DNA of 20,179 nt from contig CANHHZ010000010.1 in assembly GCA_947460275.1 (NCBI GenBank), positions 1 through 20,179 of the forward strand, given 5' to 3'. Under the pieces are notes generated by a model. That model did not search any database and had not been told where the DNA came from. It worked only from the letters and a program-made list of their open reading frames with translations. The position numbers and the translations under genes were made by a program. Source of the DNA: Sphingobacteriaceae bacterium. Lineage in GTDB: Bacteria > Bacteroidota > Bacteroidia > Sphingobacteriales > Sphingobacteriaceae. This document shows, in pieces, positions 6,902 through 14,019 of the stretch (position 1 is its first letter; every line of letters begins with the position of its first letter).

Positions 6902-7639
6902 TTAGATTACTTTTGCTTCCGTGTGCAATAAGTTAATTAATTGTTCTGCCGTTGCTGAATCAATCAATTTAACAGATCCACGAGGAGCTGGCGTTTCAAA
7001 TTTGGTAATTTCTCCTAACATTTCAATTGGCTTAGCCTCTATAACCTGAAGTGGCTTAGTGCGTGCAGACATGATACCACGCATATTTGGTATTTTGGCT
7101 TCTGCAGTACCTTCTGCGCAACTTGCTACAAATTTACCAGTTACCGAAACTACTTCTTTTCCACCTTCAATTTCTCTTTCAAGCTTAGCTGTTGTTCCAT
7201 CAAAATCTAATTTTTTGATAATTGAAATGGATGGGATAGCTAAAAATTCGCCAATCATTGCCGCTACTTGGGAGCCATTGTAGTCTATCGATTCGCGACC
7301 GCATAAAATCATATCAAAATCGTTTGCTTTTGCATATTCTGCAATTTGAAAAGCAGTAAAATAAGCGTCTCTTGGGCTAGCATCAATTCTAACGGCATCA
7401 TCTGCGCCAATAGCTAATGCTTTTCTAATGGTGGGTTCGGTACTGCTCTCGCCAACATTAATCACCGTTACTGTTCCTTTTCCGCCCTCACAAAGTTCTA
7501 TTGCTCTTGACAACGCAATTTCATCATAAGGATTTACGATAAATTGAACTCCTGCGGTATTGAATTGTGTATTGTCGTTGGTAAAAGTTATTTTTGTAGT
7601 TGTGTCGGGCACATTACTGATACAGACTAATATTTTCAT
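6902..7639 (-). CDS. etfB: Electron transfer flavoprotein, beta subunit
   Basis: The beta subunit of ETF (245 residues), partner of the EtfA encoded next to it; in the family it contributes to the dimer and binds AMP. The sequence starts MKILVCISNVPDTTTKI and has NPYDEIALSRAIEL, then LCGRESIDYNGSQVAAMIGE in the nucleotide-binding region, and IPNMRGIMSARTKPL near the end, all characteristic of EtfB. The frame extends nine codons upstream but ATG at 7639 matches the family N-terminus. It is the first gene of the minus-strand run etfB - etfA - BFN - permease. The 101-base divergent gap to the next gene (7640-7740) has no clear promoter for etfB, only an imperfect TAGATTTTG on its strand. Confidence 0.95.
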   Translation of the reverse strand: MKILVCISNVPDTTTKITFTNDNTQFNTAGVQFIVNPYDEIALSRAIELCEGGKGTVTVINVGESSTEPTIRKALAIGADDAVRIDASPRDAYFTAFQIAEYAKANDFDMILCGRESIDYNGSQVAAMIGEFLAIPSISIIKKLDFDGTTAKLEREIEGGKEVVSVTGKFVASCAEGTAEAKIPNMRGIMSARTKPLQVIEAKPIEMLGEITKFETPAPRGSVKLIDSATAEQLINLLHTEAKVI

Positions 7640-7740
7640 ACGTTTACATTTGTTTTTAATTAACAAAATCTAATTAAGCTATCAATAGATTTCTTTAATT
7701 GTCCTTGTGCAAATTTAAACTAAAAAAGCAATGAATTAAA

Positions 7741-8076
7741 ATGCAAAATACACGATTGAGCAAGTTATTACAGTTTTTAGAGGCAGAACCTAATGATTCG
7801 TTTATTTTATACGCATTAGCTACAGAATATAATGCAATAAATGACACAAAAAATGCATTTCATTATTACCTCAAATTGATAGATGAGCATCCAAGCTATG
7901 TAGGTACCTATTATCATTTGGGTAAATTGTATGAAAAAGAAAATTTAAAGCAAGAAGCTGTTTCTATTTATCAGCAAGGAATGTTGATGGCCAAAACAAA
8001 AAGAGATATGCATGCTTTTTCTGAACTACAAGGTGCATATCATGTTGCTGCAGGATTAGATTACGAAGACGATTAA
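7741..8076 (+). CDS. Small tetratricopeptide-repeat protein
   Basis: A 111-residue protein without signal peptide or membrane segment, so probably cytosolic. It is almost wholly TPR: residues about 17-50 (DSFILYALATEYNAINDTKN then AFHYYLKLIDEHP) and 51-84 (YVGTYYHLGKLYEKENLKQE then AVSIYQQGM) are two consecutive units with the usual Gly/Ala/Tyr pattern, followed by a helix and an acidic end (LDYEDD). TPR units bind other proteins; the partner is unknown. It lies 22 bases upstream of the chromate-transporter gene on the same strand, so the two may share a transcript. An exact TAnnTTTG box on the plus strand at 7645-7652 is the only promoter-like signal upstream, 88 bases before the start. Confidence 0.75.
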   Translation: MQNTRLSKLLQFLEAEPNDSFILYALATEYNAINDTKNAFHYYLKLIDEHPSYVGTYYHLGKLYEKENLKQEAVSIYQQGMLMAKTKRDMHAFSELQGAYHVAAGLDYEDD

Positions 8077-8098
8077 CCCTAATCAAACAAGTAGGAGT

Positions 8099-9298
8099 AT
8101 GGCTAGAAAGCAACTTTTATTTATTAAATACGTAATTATTTACACTTTTGTTGCTTTTGGTGGCCCACAAGCACATGTTTCTTTGTTGCTTCGTTATTTT
8201 GTTAAAAAAGCCAGTTTTATTTCTGAAGAAGAATTGTTAGAGCTAAATGCTTTATCTCAAGTTTTACCTGGTCCAGCTTCTACACAAACTTTAGTTGGTA
8301 TAGCATACAAAGTAGGCGGATTAAAATTAGCTATTGTTACTTTTTTTATATGGGTCTTACCTTCTGCTGCCATCATGACTTTTGCGGCAATAAGTTATGC
8401 ATTATTAGATCAAAAGCAAAAATTTGTATCCGTTTTAGCATACATGCATCCTATTGCATTGGGCGTTGTTGCCTATGGGGGCTATAGTCTTTCTAAAAAA
8501 GTTTTAGTTGATAATATTGCCATTTTTTTAGCACTTGGTGCAGTTTTAGCTACATTGGTGCTGAAAAATGCTTATGTTTTTCCTATTGCTATTTTAGTTG
8601 GAGGAATGGTTTCTTCGGCAATTTCAACACCAAAAGAAGAAACAGACATTAGAGTACGCTTGTTTGCCAACATCAATCGTCGAAAACTAAGTTACTTTAT
8701 TGGTGTTTTACTTTTTATGGCGATGCTTGGCGCAATTATAAATAGAACTTCTCCTTTTAGTTTGCCAATTAGATTGTTCGAAAATTTTTATCGGAACGGG
8801 ATATTTGTTTTTGGTGGTGGACAAGTGCTTGTACCATTAATGTTTACAGAGTTTGTTCAAATGAAACATTATTTATTACAATCAGATTTTATATCTGGTT
8901 TTGCGTTGCAGCAAATTTTGCCTGGACCAACTTTTTCGTTTACCAGTTATTTAGGTGCATTAAGCATGAAACAGGGTGGTTATGGAATTACTGGTCAGGT
9001 ATTTGGTGGCTTTTTAGGTGTTTTAGGCATTAACCTGCCTGGTTTAATTTTAATTCTTTTTATTGTTCCCTTTTGGAACGATTTAAAGAAAATTACCCGT
9101 ATAAAACAATCTTTAGCAGGTATTAATGCCGTAAGCGTAGGCTTTATTTTTGCTGCCTTTATCTTGTTAGCGCAACCAATAGGCATGAATATCCTGCCTA
9201 TTGCGTTAATTGTTTCTACATTTTTGATTCTTAATTTCACCAAAATAAGCCCGCCAGTTATTGTTTTGGCAGGAATTATTCTAGGCTACTTTTTATAA
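8099..9298 (+). CDS. chrA: Chromate transporter family protein (ChrA-like, two-domain form)
   Basis: A 399-residue polytopic inner-membrane protein made of two related halves, as in long-chain CHR proteins. The first half has FVAFGGPQAHVSLL, ELNALSQVLPGPASTQT and VGIAYKVGG. The second repeats the pattern with GIFVFGGGQVLVPLM, ALQQILPGPTFSFTSYLGA and GGFLGVLGINLPG. The doubled FGG...Q and LPGP motifs define the family. Characterised members export chromate, but many members lie in genomes without chromate stress and the physiological substrate here is uncertain; no chromate reductase or regulator is nearby. AGGAG precedes the ATG by a single base, too close to be a good ribosome site. The stop codon directly touches the stop codon of the opposing dnaB gene, with no bases between. 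Confidence 0.88.
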   Translation: MARKQLLFIKYVIIYTFVAFGGPQAHVSLLLRYFVKKASFISEEELLELNALSQVLPGPASTQTLVGIAYKVGGLKLAIVTFFIWVLPSAAIMTFAAISYALLDQKQKFVSVLAYMHPIALGVVAYGGYSLSKKVLVDNIAIFLALGAVLATLVLKNAYVFPIAILVGGMVSSAISTPKEETDIRVRLFANINRRKLSYFIGVLLFMAMLGAIINRTSPFSLPIRLFENFYRNGIFVFGGGQVLVPLMFTEFVQMKHYLLQSDFISGFALQQILPGPTFSFTSYLGALSMKQGGYGITGQVFGGFLGVLGINLPGLILILFIVPFWNDLKKITRIKQSLAGINAVSVGFIFAAFILLAQPIGMNILPIALIVSTFLILNFTKISPPVIVLAGIILGYFL

Positions 9299-10867
9299 TT
9301 AAAAAGGAGATTCATCATCAGACATATCATTCATACTTGATGGCTTAATGATTACATTTCCTGATGGTCTATCAAAATTTGAAGACGGCAGCATGGCTTT
9401 GCTATCCGAAGAAAAACTATTTTGAGGCATAAAGTTATCTTCTAAATCGGCAAATTTCACATATTTACCAATAAATCGTAGAGGAACAATACCTGTTTCT
9501 CCATTACGGTGTTTAGCTATAATTACTTCACCAACACCAACTTGCGATCTTCCACTTTCATCTTCAGTAATACCATAATATTCGGGTCTATACAAAAACA
9601 AGACCATGTCTGCATCTTGCTCTATAGATCCAGATTCACGTAAATCTGACAACAAGGGTCTTTTTCCGTTTGGACCAGGCCTGCCTTCTACAGCTCTACT
9701 TAATTGAGAGAGTGCTAAAACAGGAATTTCAAGCTCTTTAGCTACAGATTTTAAAGCCCTAGATATGCTACCGATTTCTTGTTCTCTATTACCGCCACCA
9801 CTTTGACCTTCGCCTTTGCCATGCATCAATTGTAAGTAATCTACTACAACCATTTGTATATCGTATTGCGATTTTAATCTTCTGCATTTTGCCCTGAACT
9901 CAAAAATGTTTAAGGCTGGAGTATCGTCTATAAGAAGAGGAGCTTCGGTTAAAGTTCCAATTTTACTGTGCAGTTGTTGCCATTCCCATTCGGCTAAATT
10001 CCCTTTTCTAATCTTTTCTTGGTCAATTTCGGTTTCGCCAGAGATCAAACGATTAACCAATTGCACTGATGACATCTCTAAGGAGAAAACCACCACAGGT
10101 TTTTTAAAATCGACAGCTGCATTGCGTGCACAAGTAAGTACAAAAGCAGTTTTTCCCATCGCTGGTCGTGCCGCAATAATTACCAAATCTGATTTTTGCC
10201 AACCTCCAGTAATTCTATCCAAGTCAGTAAAACCAGAAGGAACGCCGGTCAAACCATCAGTTTTTGTTCTTAGTTCTTCTAATGTAGCTAAAGATTGCTT
10301 GATAATCTCGTCCATTTTTTGCGTATCCCTACGTAAGTTGTTTTGGGCAATATCAAATAGGTTCTTTTCGGCATGATCTAATAAGTCGAAAATATCTGTA
10401 GTATCCTCGTAAGCGTTCGTAATAATTTCTGTCGAAATTCTAATCAATTCACGTTGAATATATTTTTGTGAAATGATACGAGCATGATATTCAATATTTG
10501 CAGCAGAGGCTACACGATTGGTTAAATTTGTAATATAGTAAGCACCACCAACAATTTCAAGTGTACCTTGTTGACGCATTTCGGCGGTTACCGTCAATAT
10601 GTCGACAGGTTTTGATTTTTGAAACAGTTGTTGTATCGCTTCAAATATTTTTTTGTGAGACTCTTGGTAAAAGATTTCAGGTTTTAAAATATCGATAACG
10701 GTAGAAAGTGCATCTTTTTCTAACATCAAAGCACCCAAAACAGCTTCCTCCAAATCAATAGCTTGTGGGGGTATTTTGCCCATTGCATTGATGTTGGTAG
10801 CCAATCTGCTTTTTCTGGCTGAGGTAGATAGTTTTGCTTGTCCTTGCGGTTCGTTATCGGTAATCAT
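9299..10867 (-). CDS. dnaB: Replicative DNA helicase DnaB
   Basis: The hexameric helicase (522 residues) unwinds DNA at the replication fork and binds primase. The N-terminal domain begins with IPPQAIDLEEAVLGALMLE (32-50) and carries FYQESHKKIFEAI (67-79). After a linker, the RecA-like motor domain shows Walker A ARPAMGKT (233-240), SLEM with the catalytic Glu264, Walker B VVVDYLQLM (340-348), LSQLSRAVEGR (386-396) and KHRNGETG with the arginine finger Arg454. No intein interrupts it. A low-complexity tail (about 480-522, rich in Ser, Asp and Pro, ending DDESPF) is extra. I use ATG at 10867; the frame runs six codons further to a TTG. A promoter-like TAATTTTG lies just upstream. Its stop abuts the stop of the opposing gene. 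Confidence 0.97.
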   Translation of the reverse strand: MITDNEPQGQAKLSTSARKSRLATNINAMGKIPPQAIDLEEAVLGALMLEKDALSTVIDILKPEIFYQESHKKIFEAIQQLFQKSKPVDILTVTAEMRQQGTLEIVGGAYYITNLTNRVASAANIEYHARIISQKYIQRELIRISTEIITNAYEDTTDIFDLLDHAEKNLFDIAQNNLRRDTQKMDEIIKQSLATLEELRTKTDGLTGVPSGFTDLDRITGGWQKSDLVIIAARPAMGKTAFVLTCARNAAVDFKKPVVVFSLEMSSVQLVNRLISGETEIDQEKIRKGNLAEWEWQQLHSKIGTLTEAPLLIDDTPALNIFEFRAKCRRLKSQYDIQMVVVDYLQLMHGKGEGQSGGGNREQEIGSISRALKSVAKELEIPVLALSQLSRAVEGRPGPNGKRPLLSDLRESGSIEQDADMVLFLYRPEYYGITEDESGRSQVGVGEVIIAKHRNGETGIVPLRFIGKYVKFADLEDNFMPQNSFSSDSKAMLPSSNFDRPSGNVIIKPSSMNDMSDDESPF

Positions 10868-10872
10868 AGTTA

Positions 10873-10880
10873 CAAAATTA
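10873..10880 (-). promoter_or_regulatory. dnaB: Putative Bacteroidota -7 promoter element for dnaB
   Basis: On the minus strand TAATTTTG matches TAnnTTTG at all fixed positions and ends 5 bases before the dnaB ATG. No TTTG sits at the usual distance for the -33 element. If used, the mRNA would have almost no leader, so an additional upstream start is possible. Confidence 0.4.
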
Positions 10881-11032
10881 TACAAAAGAAAGCTTCGATT
10901 TTTAAATCTTTTTAAACAAACTGTAAATTAGGATAATGTATTTTTTGTGGCCAAAAACGTCTTTATCTAAATTTTTAAACATTTTAATGTTAATAAGCAT
11001 GGAAAGCATTCGTCTAAAATAGTAATTTAAAT

Positions 11033-11040
11033 TACTTTTG
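11033..11040 (+). promoter_or_regulatory. rlmB: Putative Bacteroidota -7 promoter element for rlmB
   Basis: TACTTTTG matches TAnnTTTG exactly, 16 bases before the rlmB ATG, in the 189-base gap between the divergent dnaB and rlmB genes. The eight bases TTTTGTAA continue identically in the dnaB box on the other strand (TTTTGTAACT in both). No clear -33 TTTG is present. Confidence 0.45.
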
Positions 11041-11056
11041 TAACTGATAGATTAAT

Positions 11057-11821
11057 ATGGATAATTTTAGAAGACCACAACGCGTAAAAGAAAATAATGA
11101 ATTTGTTTTTGGAATTAGAGCCGTAATTGAAGCTATAAAAGCTGGTCGAGACATAGAAACCATTTATCTACAACGTGGGTTAACAGGGGGGTTGTTTTTA
11201 GAACTTAAATCCTTATTAATTGGATCTCTAATTCCATTGAGCTCTGTTCCAGTCGAAAAACTGAACAGGATGACCACAAAAAATCATCAAGGTGTAATTG
11301 CCGTAATTTCACCTATAACCTATCAAAATATTGAGGACATTGTACCCTTAATTTTCGAAAAAGGAGAAACACCCTTAATATTGGTATTAGACAGCATAAC
11401 AGATGTTCGTAATATGGGCGCTATTGCACGTACAGCTGCTTGTGTTGGGGTACATGCCATTGTGGTGCCCTTAAAAAATGCAGCGCAAATTAATGCTGAT
11501 GCCATTAAAACCTCTGCTGGAGCTTTGTTTAATATACCAATTTGCAGACATGCTAGCTTGCATAAAACCTGTTTGTTTTTACAAGACAGTGGATTACAAA
11601 TTGTGGCTTGCACCGAAAAAACAAACGATTTAATTTATGAACCAGATTATACTTTGCCAACTGCAATAGTAATGGGTTCGGAAGATGAAGGAATTTCTAA
11701 CGATTTATTGAGGGTAGCAAATTATTTGGCTAAAATTCCAATGTCAGGCAAAATAGAATCACTTAATGTATCTGTAGCTGCAGGGGTAATTTTGTATGAA
11801 GCAATTAGGCAAAGACAATAA
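11057..11821 (+). CDS. rlmB: 23S rRNA (guanosine-2'-O-)-methyltransferase RlmB (SpoU/TrmH family)
   Basis: A 254-residue enzyme of the knotted SPOUT class that 2'-O-methylates a guanosine in 23S rRNA (G2251 in E. coli) using AdoMet. The N-terminal substrate-binding domain begins FVFGIRAVIEAIKAGRDIE. The catalytic domain has motif 1 LDSITDVRNMGAIARTA (111-127, with Asn119 and the catalytic Arg125), motif 2 VMGSEDEGIS (205-214) and motif 3 IPMSGKIESLNVSVAAGV (227-244), which form the knot and AdoMet pocket. The RNA-binding N-terminal extension separates RlmB from short TrmL-type members; TrmH itself is less likely from this architecture. It is divergent from dnaB and convergent with manC; the 32-base gap to manC holds only a weak GTGAA/TTCAC repeat. 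Confidence 0.9.
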   Translation: MDNFRRPQRVKENNEFVFGIRAVIEAIKAGRDIETIYLQRGLTGGLFLELKSLLIGSLIPLSSVPVEKLNRMTTKNHQGVIAVISPITYQNIEDIVPLIFEKGETPLILVLDSITDVRNMGAIARTAACVGVHAIVVPLKNAAQINADAIKTSAGALFNIPICRHASLHKTCLFLQDSGLQIVACTEKTNDLIYEPDYTLPTAIVMGSEDEGISNDLLRVANYLAKIPMSGKIESLNVSVAAGVILYEAIRQRQ

Positions 11822-11853
11822 AAAACAAATTAAGGTGAACTTATTATTTTTCA

Positions 11854-12945
11854 CTAAATAAATTTACTGCCAAATTTTACTTTTACTTCGGCTACAATAT
11901 TTTTAACATTTTGCTCTTCGTCTCTAGGGCAAATTAAAAGTGTATTGTTAGATTCTACAACAATGTAATTGTGTAGGTTTTGCAAAATAACGAGTTTATT
12001 CTCAGGCACATTTACCATACAATTTGAGGAGTCGAACATCATTACTTGTTTGGATGGTATCACTGCATTTCCTACATAATCTTTTTCGGCCATTTCATAA
12101 ATTGATGCCCAAGTTCCTAAATCAGACCACCCAAATTCTGATGGTAAAACATATACATTATCAGCTTTTTCCATAATTCCAAAATCGATAGAAAGGTTGG
12201 TGCATTGAAGATAAGCGTTTCCAATAAATTCTTTTTCGCTGCTAGTGTTGTAAAAAGTTTTACCTTGATTGAATATTTCAAACATATCTGGTAGGTACTT
12301 TTCAAAAGCTTTGTTTATTGCTTTAGCCGACCAAATAAAAATACCAGCATTCCATAAAAAATCGCCGCTTTGTATAAATGATTGTGCTAATTCTAAATTT
12401 GGCTTTTCGGTAAAAATTTTCACCTTATAAATACTTTGATCTGAACTTAAAAGCTCCTCATTATACTGGATGTAGCCATAACCTGTGTCTGGACGATTTG
12501 GTTTAATACCTAAGGTAATTAAACAATCGATATTTTGGGCTGCTTGTATGGATTGTTCTATAGCCCTTACAAATTCTGATTGGTTGGCAATGGTATGATC
12601 TGATGGAGCAACTACAATAACGGCATCCTCATTGATCTCTGTAATTTTCATAGCACCATAAGCAATACAAGGTGCAGTATTTCGCATCATAGGCTCTGCC
12701 AAAATTTGATTGGTATTCAAATTTGGAAGTTGTGCTTTTATTAAATCAACATAAATTTCGTTGGTTACAATAAAAATATTCTCTGGCGGACATATATTCA
12801 AAAATCTATCGTAAGTGCTTTGAATTAGAGTTTTTCCAACACCAAAAAAATCAATAAATTGTTTAGGGTGTTCTGTTCTACTAACCGGCCAAAAACGACT
12901 ACCAACGCCGCCAGCCATAATCAATGCGTAGTTATTTTTATTCAT
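11854..12945 (-). CDS. manC: Mannose-1-phosphate guanylyltransferase
   Basis: This enzyme makes GDP-mannose from mannose-1-phosphate and GTP, for surface polysaccharide and glycoprotein sugars. The 363 residues form the nucleotidyltransferase domain only: LIMAGGVGSRFWPVSR (8-23) is the nucleotide-binding signature, PKQF (27-30) follows, then APSDH (113-117) for metal binding, GYGYIQ (155-160), FTEKP (178-182), LWNAGIFIW (197-205) and GWSDLGTW (272-279). It lacks the C-terminal isomerase domain of bifunctional ManC/AlgA proteins. The ATG at 12945 is chosen; three codons upstream there is only a TTG. It follows kdsD by 20 bases on the same strand, so the two are probably one operon supplying activated sugars for the envelope. 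Confidence 0.93.
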   Translation of the reverse strand: MNKNNYALIMAGGVGSRFWPVSRTEHPKQFIDFFGVGKTLIQSTYDRFLNICPPENIFIVTNEIYVDLIKAQLPNLNTNQILAEPMMRNTAPCIAYGAMKITEINEDAVIVVAPSDHTIANQSEFVRAIEQSIQAAQNIDCLITLGIKPNRPDTGYGYIQYNEELLSSDQSIYKVKIFTEKPNLELAQSFIQSGDFLWNAGIFIWSAKAINKAFEKYLPDMFEIFNQGKTFYNTSSEKEFIGNAYLQCTNLSIDFGIMEKADNVYVLPSEFGWSDLGTWASIYEMAEKDYVGNAVIPSKQVMMFDSSNCMVNVPENKLVILQNLHNYIVVESNNTLLICPRDEEQNVKNIVAEVKVKFGSKFI

Positions 12946-12965
12946 GTAAACCAATATAATATATA

Positions 12966-13931
12966 TTAAATGATACCTTCTTGTAAGAGATCGTGCATAT
13001 GTATAATTCCGTAATATTTTTCATCTTTTGTTACCAAAAGTTGAGTAATATTATTTTCCTTTATCATCTCTAGTGCAAGCAAAGCTAATTCATTTTTATC
13101 TATTTTTTTAGGATTTCTATGCATTAAATCAGCAGCAGTAATATGCCCAATGTTGCTGTTTTTTTCTAACATTCTTCTAATGTCACCATCAGTTATTATG
13201 CCTAAAATTTTATCATTTTCAATAACCACTACTGCCCCTAATCGATTTTTACTAATTTCTATTATCACATCCTTTACAGAAGCATTTGGAGAAATACTAG
13301 GCTTTTCGTTTTTAGCTGCTAAATTTCCAATCTTTAAATAGAGTTTTTTACCTAAAGAACCTCCTGGGTGGTATTTAGCAAAATCTTGAGTATCAAAATT
13401 TCTAGCTTTTAATAAACAAATCGCAAGGGCATCGCCCATGGCAAGTTGTGCTGTTGTGCTTGTTGTTGGGGCCAAGTTGTGTGGGCAGGCTTCTTTTTCT
13501 ACAGTAGTATTTAAAATTAAATCGGCTTGCTTACTCAATTCAGAATTGATATTACCAACCATGCCTATCAATAAATTACCCGACTGTTTAAGTAAGGGTG
13601 CTAAGAGTTTTATTTCTGGGGTATTACCACTTTTAGAGATACACATCACAATATCGTTCGCTTGTATCATCCCCAAATCACCATGTACAGCATCGGCTGC
13701 ATGCATAAATATTGCCGGTGTACCAGTAGAATTTAAGGTGGCGACGATTTTCTGCGCAATGATGGCACTTTTCCCAATTCCGGTGATAACTATACGTCCT
13801 TTACATATTAAAACGGCTTCTACTACGGCCACAAAATCGTTATTTATGGATGGTAAAAGGTTTAATATGGCTTCAGATTCTAGCTTCAGCGTAGAAATTG
13901 CGTTTTCTATAATAGAGTTTTTACTTTTCAA
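12966..13931 (-). CDS. kdsD: D-arabinose-5-phosphate isomerase (KpsF/GutQ family), TTG start
   Basis: Converts ribulose-5-phosphate to arabinose-5-phosphate, the first step of KDO synthesis. The 321 residues have the usual layout: SIS domain (about 40-170) with GIGKS (51-55), HGDLGM (83-88), SKSGNTPE (99-106), LAPTTSTTAQLAMGDALA (153-170) and YHPGGSLGKKL (187-197), then two CBS domains (about 205-260 and 268-320). Lys54, Glu106, Glu147 and His188 correspond to the E. coli KdsD residues Lys59, Glu111, Glu152 and His193, all shifted by five. The start is TTG at 13931: an in-frame stop lies 21 bases upstream and the next Met is residue 76. It precedes manC and diverges from recQ; kdsA, which uses its product, lies just beyond recQ. 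Confidence 0.92.
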   Translation of the reverse strand: MKSKNSIIENAISTLKLESEAILNLLPSINNDFVAVVEAVLICKGRIVITGIGKSAIIAQKIVATLNSTGTPAIFMHAADAVHGDLGMIQANDIVMCISKSGNTPEIKLLAPLLKQSGNLLIGMVGNINSELSKQADLILNTTVEKEACPHNLAPTTSTTAQLAMGDALAICLLKARNFDTQDFAKYHPGGSLGKKLYLKIGNLAAKNEKPSISPNASVKDVIIEISKNRLGAVVVIENDKILGIITDGDIRRMLEKNSNIGHITAADLMHRNPKKIDKNELALLALEMIKENNITQLLVTKDEKYYGIIHMHDLLQEGII

Positions 13932-13967
13932 AGAGAATTTATTAGTACATTAATACATTATTTTCGA

Positions 13968-13975
13968 CAAAATTA
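13968..13975 (-). promoter_or_regulatory. kdsD: Putative Bacteroidota -7 promoter element for kdsD-manC
   Basis: On the minus strand TAATTTTG matches TAnnTTTG exactly, 36 bases before the TTG start of kdsD. A TTTG lies 13 bases further upstream, somewhat closer than the usual -33 spacing. The element overlaps the most upstream ATG available to recQ (13975), so one DNA stretch probably serves as divergent control region. Confidence 0.45.
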
Positions 13976-14019
13976 TGTTATTTTTAAACAAAAATAGCAC
14001 AGAATCTTTTATACAAAAA

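Noticed and set aside
8099..9298. chrA as part of a chromate-resistance island
   Set aside because: No regulator, reductase, mobile element or composition shift around it; neighbours are core genes.
9906..10376. 156-residue plus-strand open frame opposite dnaB
   Set aside because: Lies across the dnaB motor domain on the other strand and shows no motif or promoter.
11835..11854. Terminator between rlmB and manC
   Set aside because: Only a 5-base GTGAA/TTCAC pairing with a long AT loop; too weak to call.
13438..13953. 171-residue plus-strand open frame opposite kdsD
   Set aside because: It is the antisense of a well-conserved SIS-domain gene, has no recognisable motif and its composition follows the kdsD codons.
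13975..14019. Upstream ATG (13975) as the recQ start
   Set aside because: It adds 15 residues not typical of RecQ and overlaps the exact -7 box for kdsD; it cannot be fully excluded.
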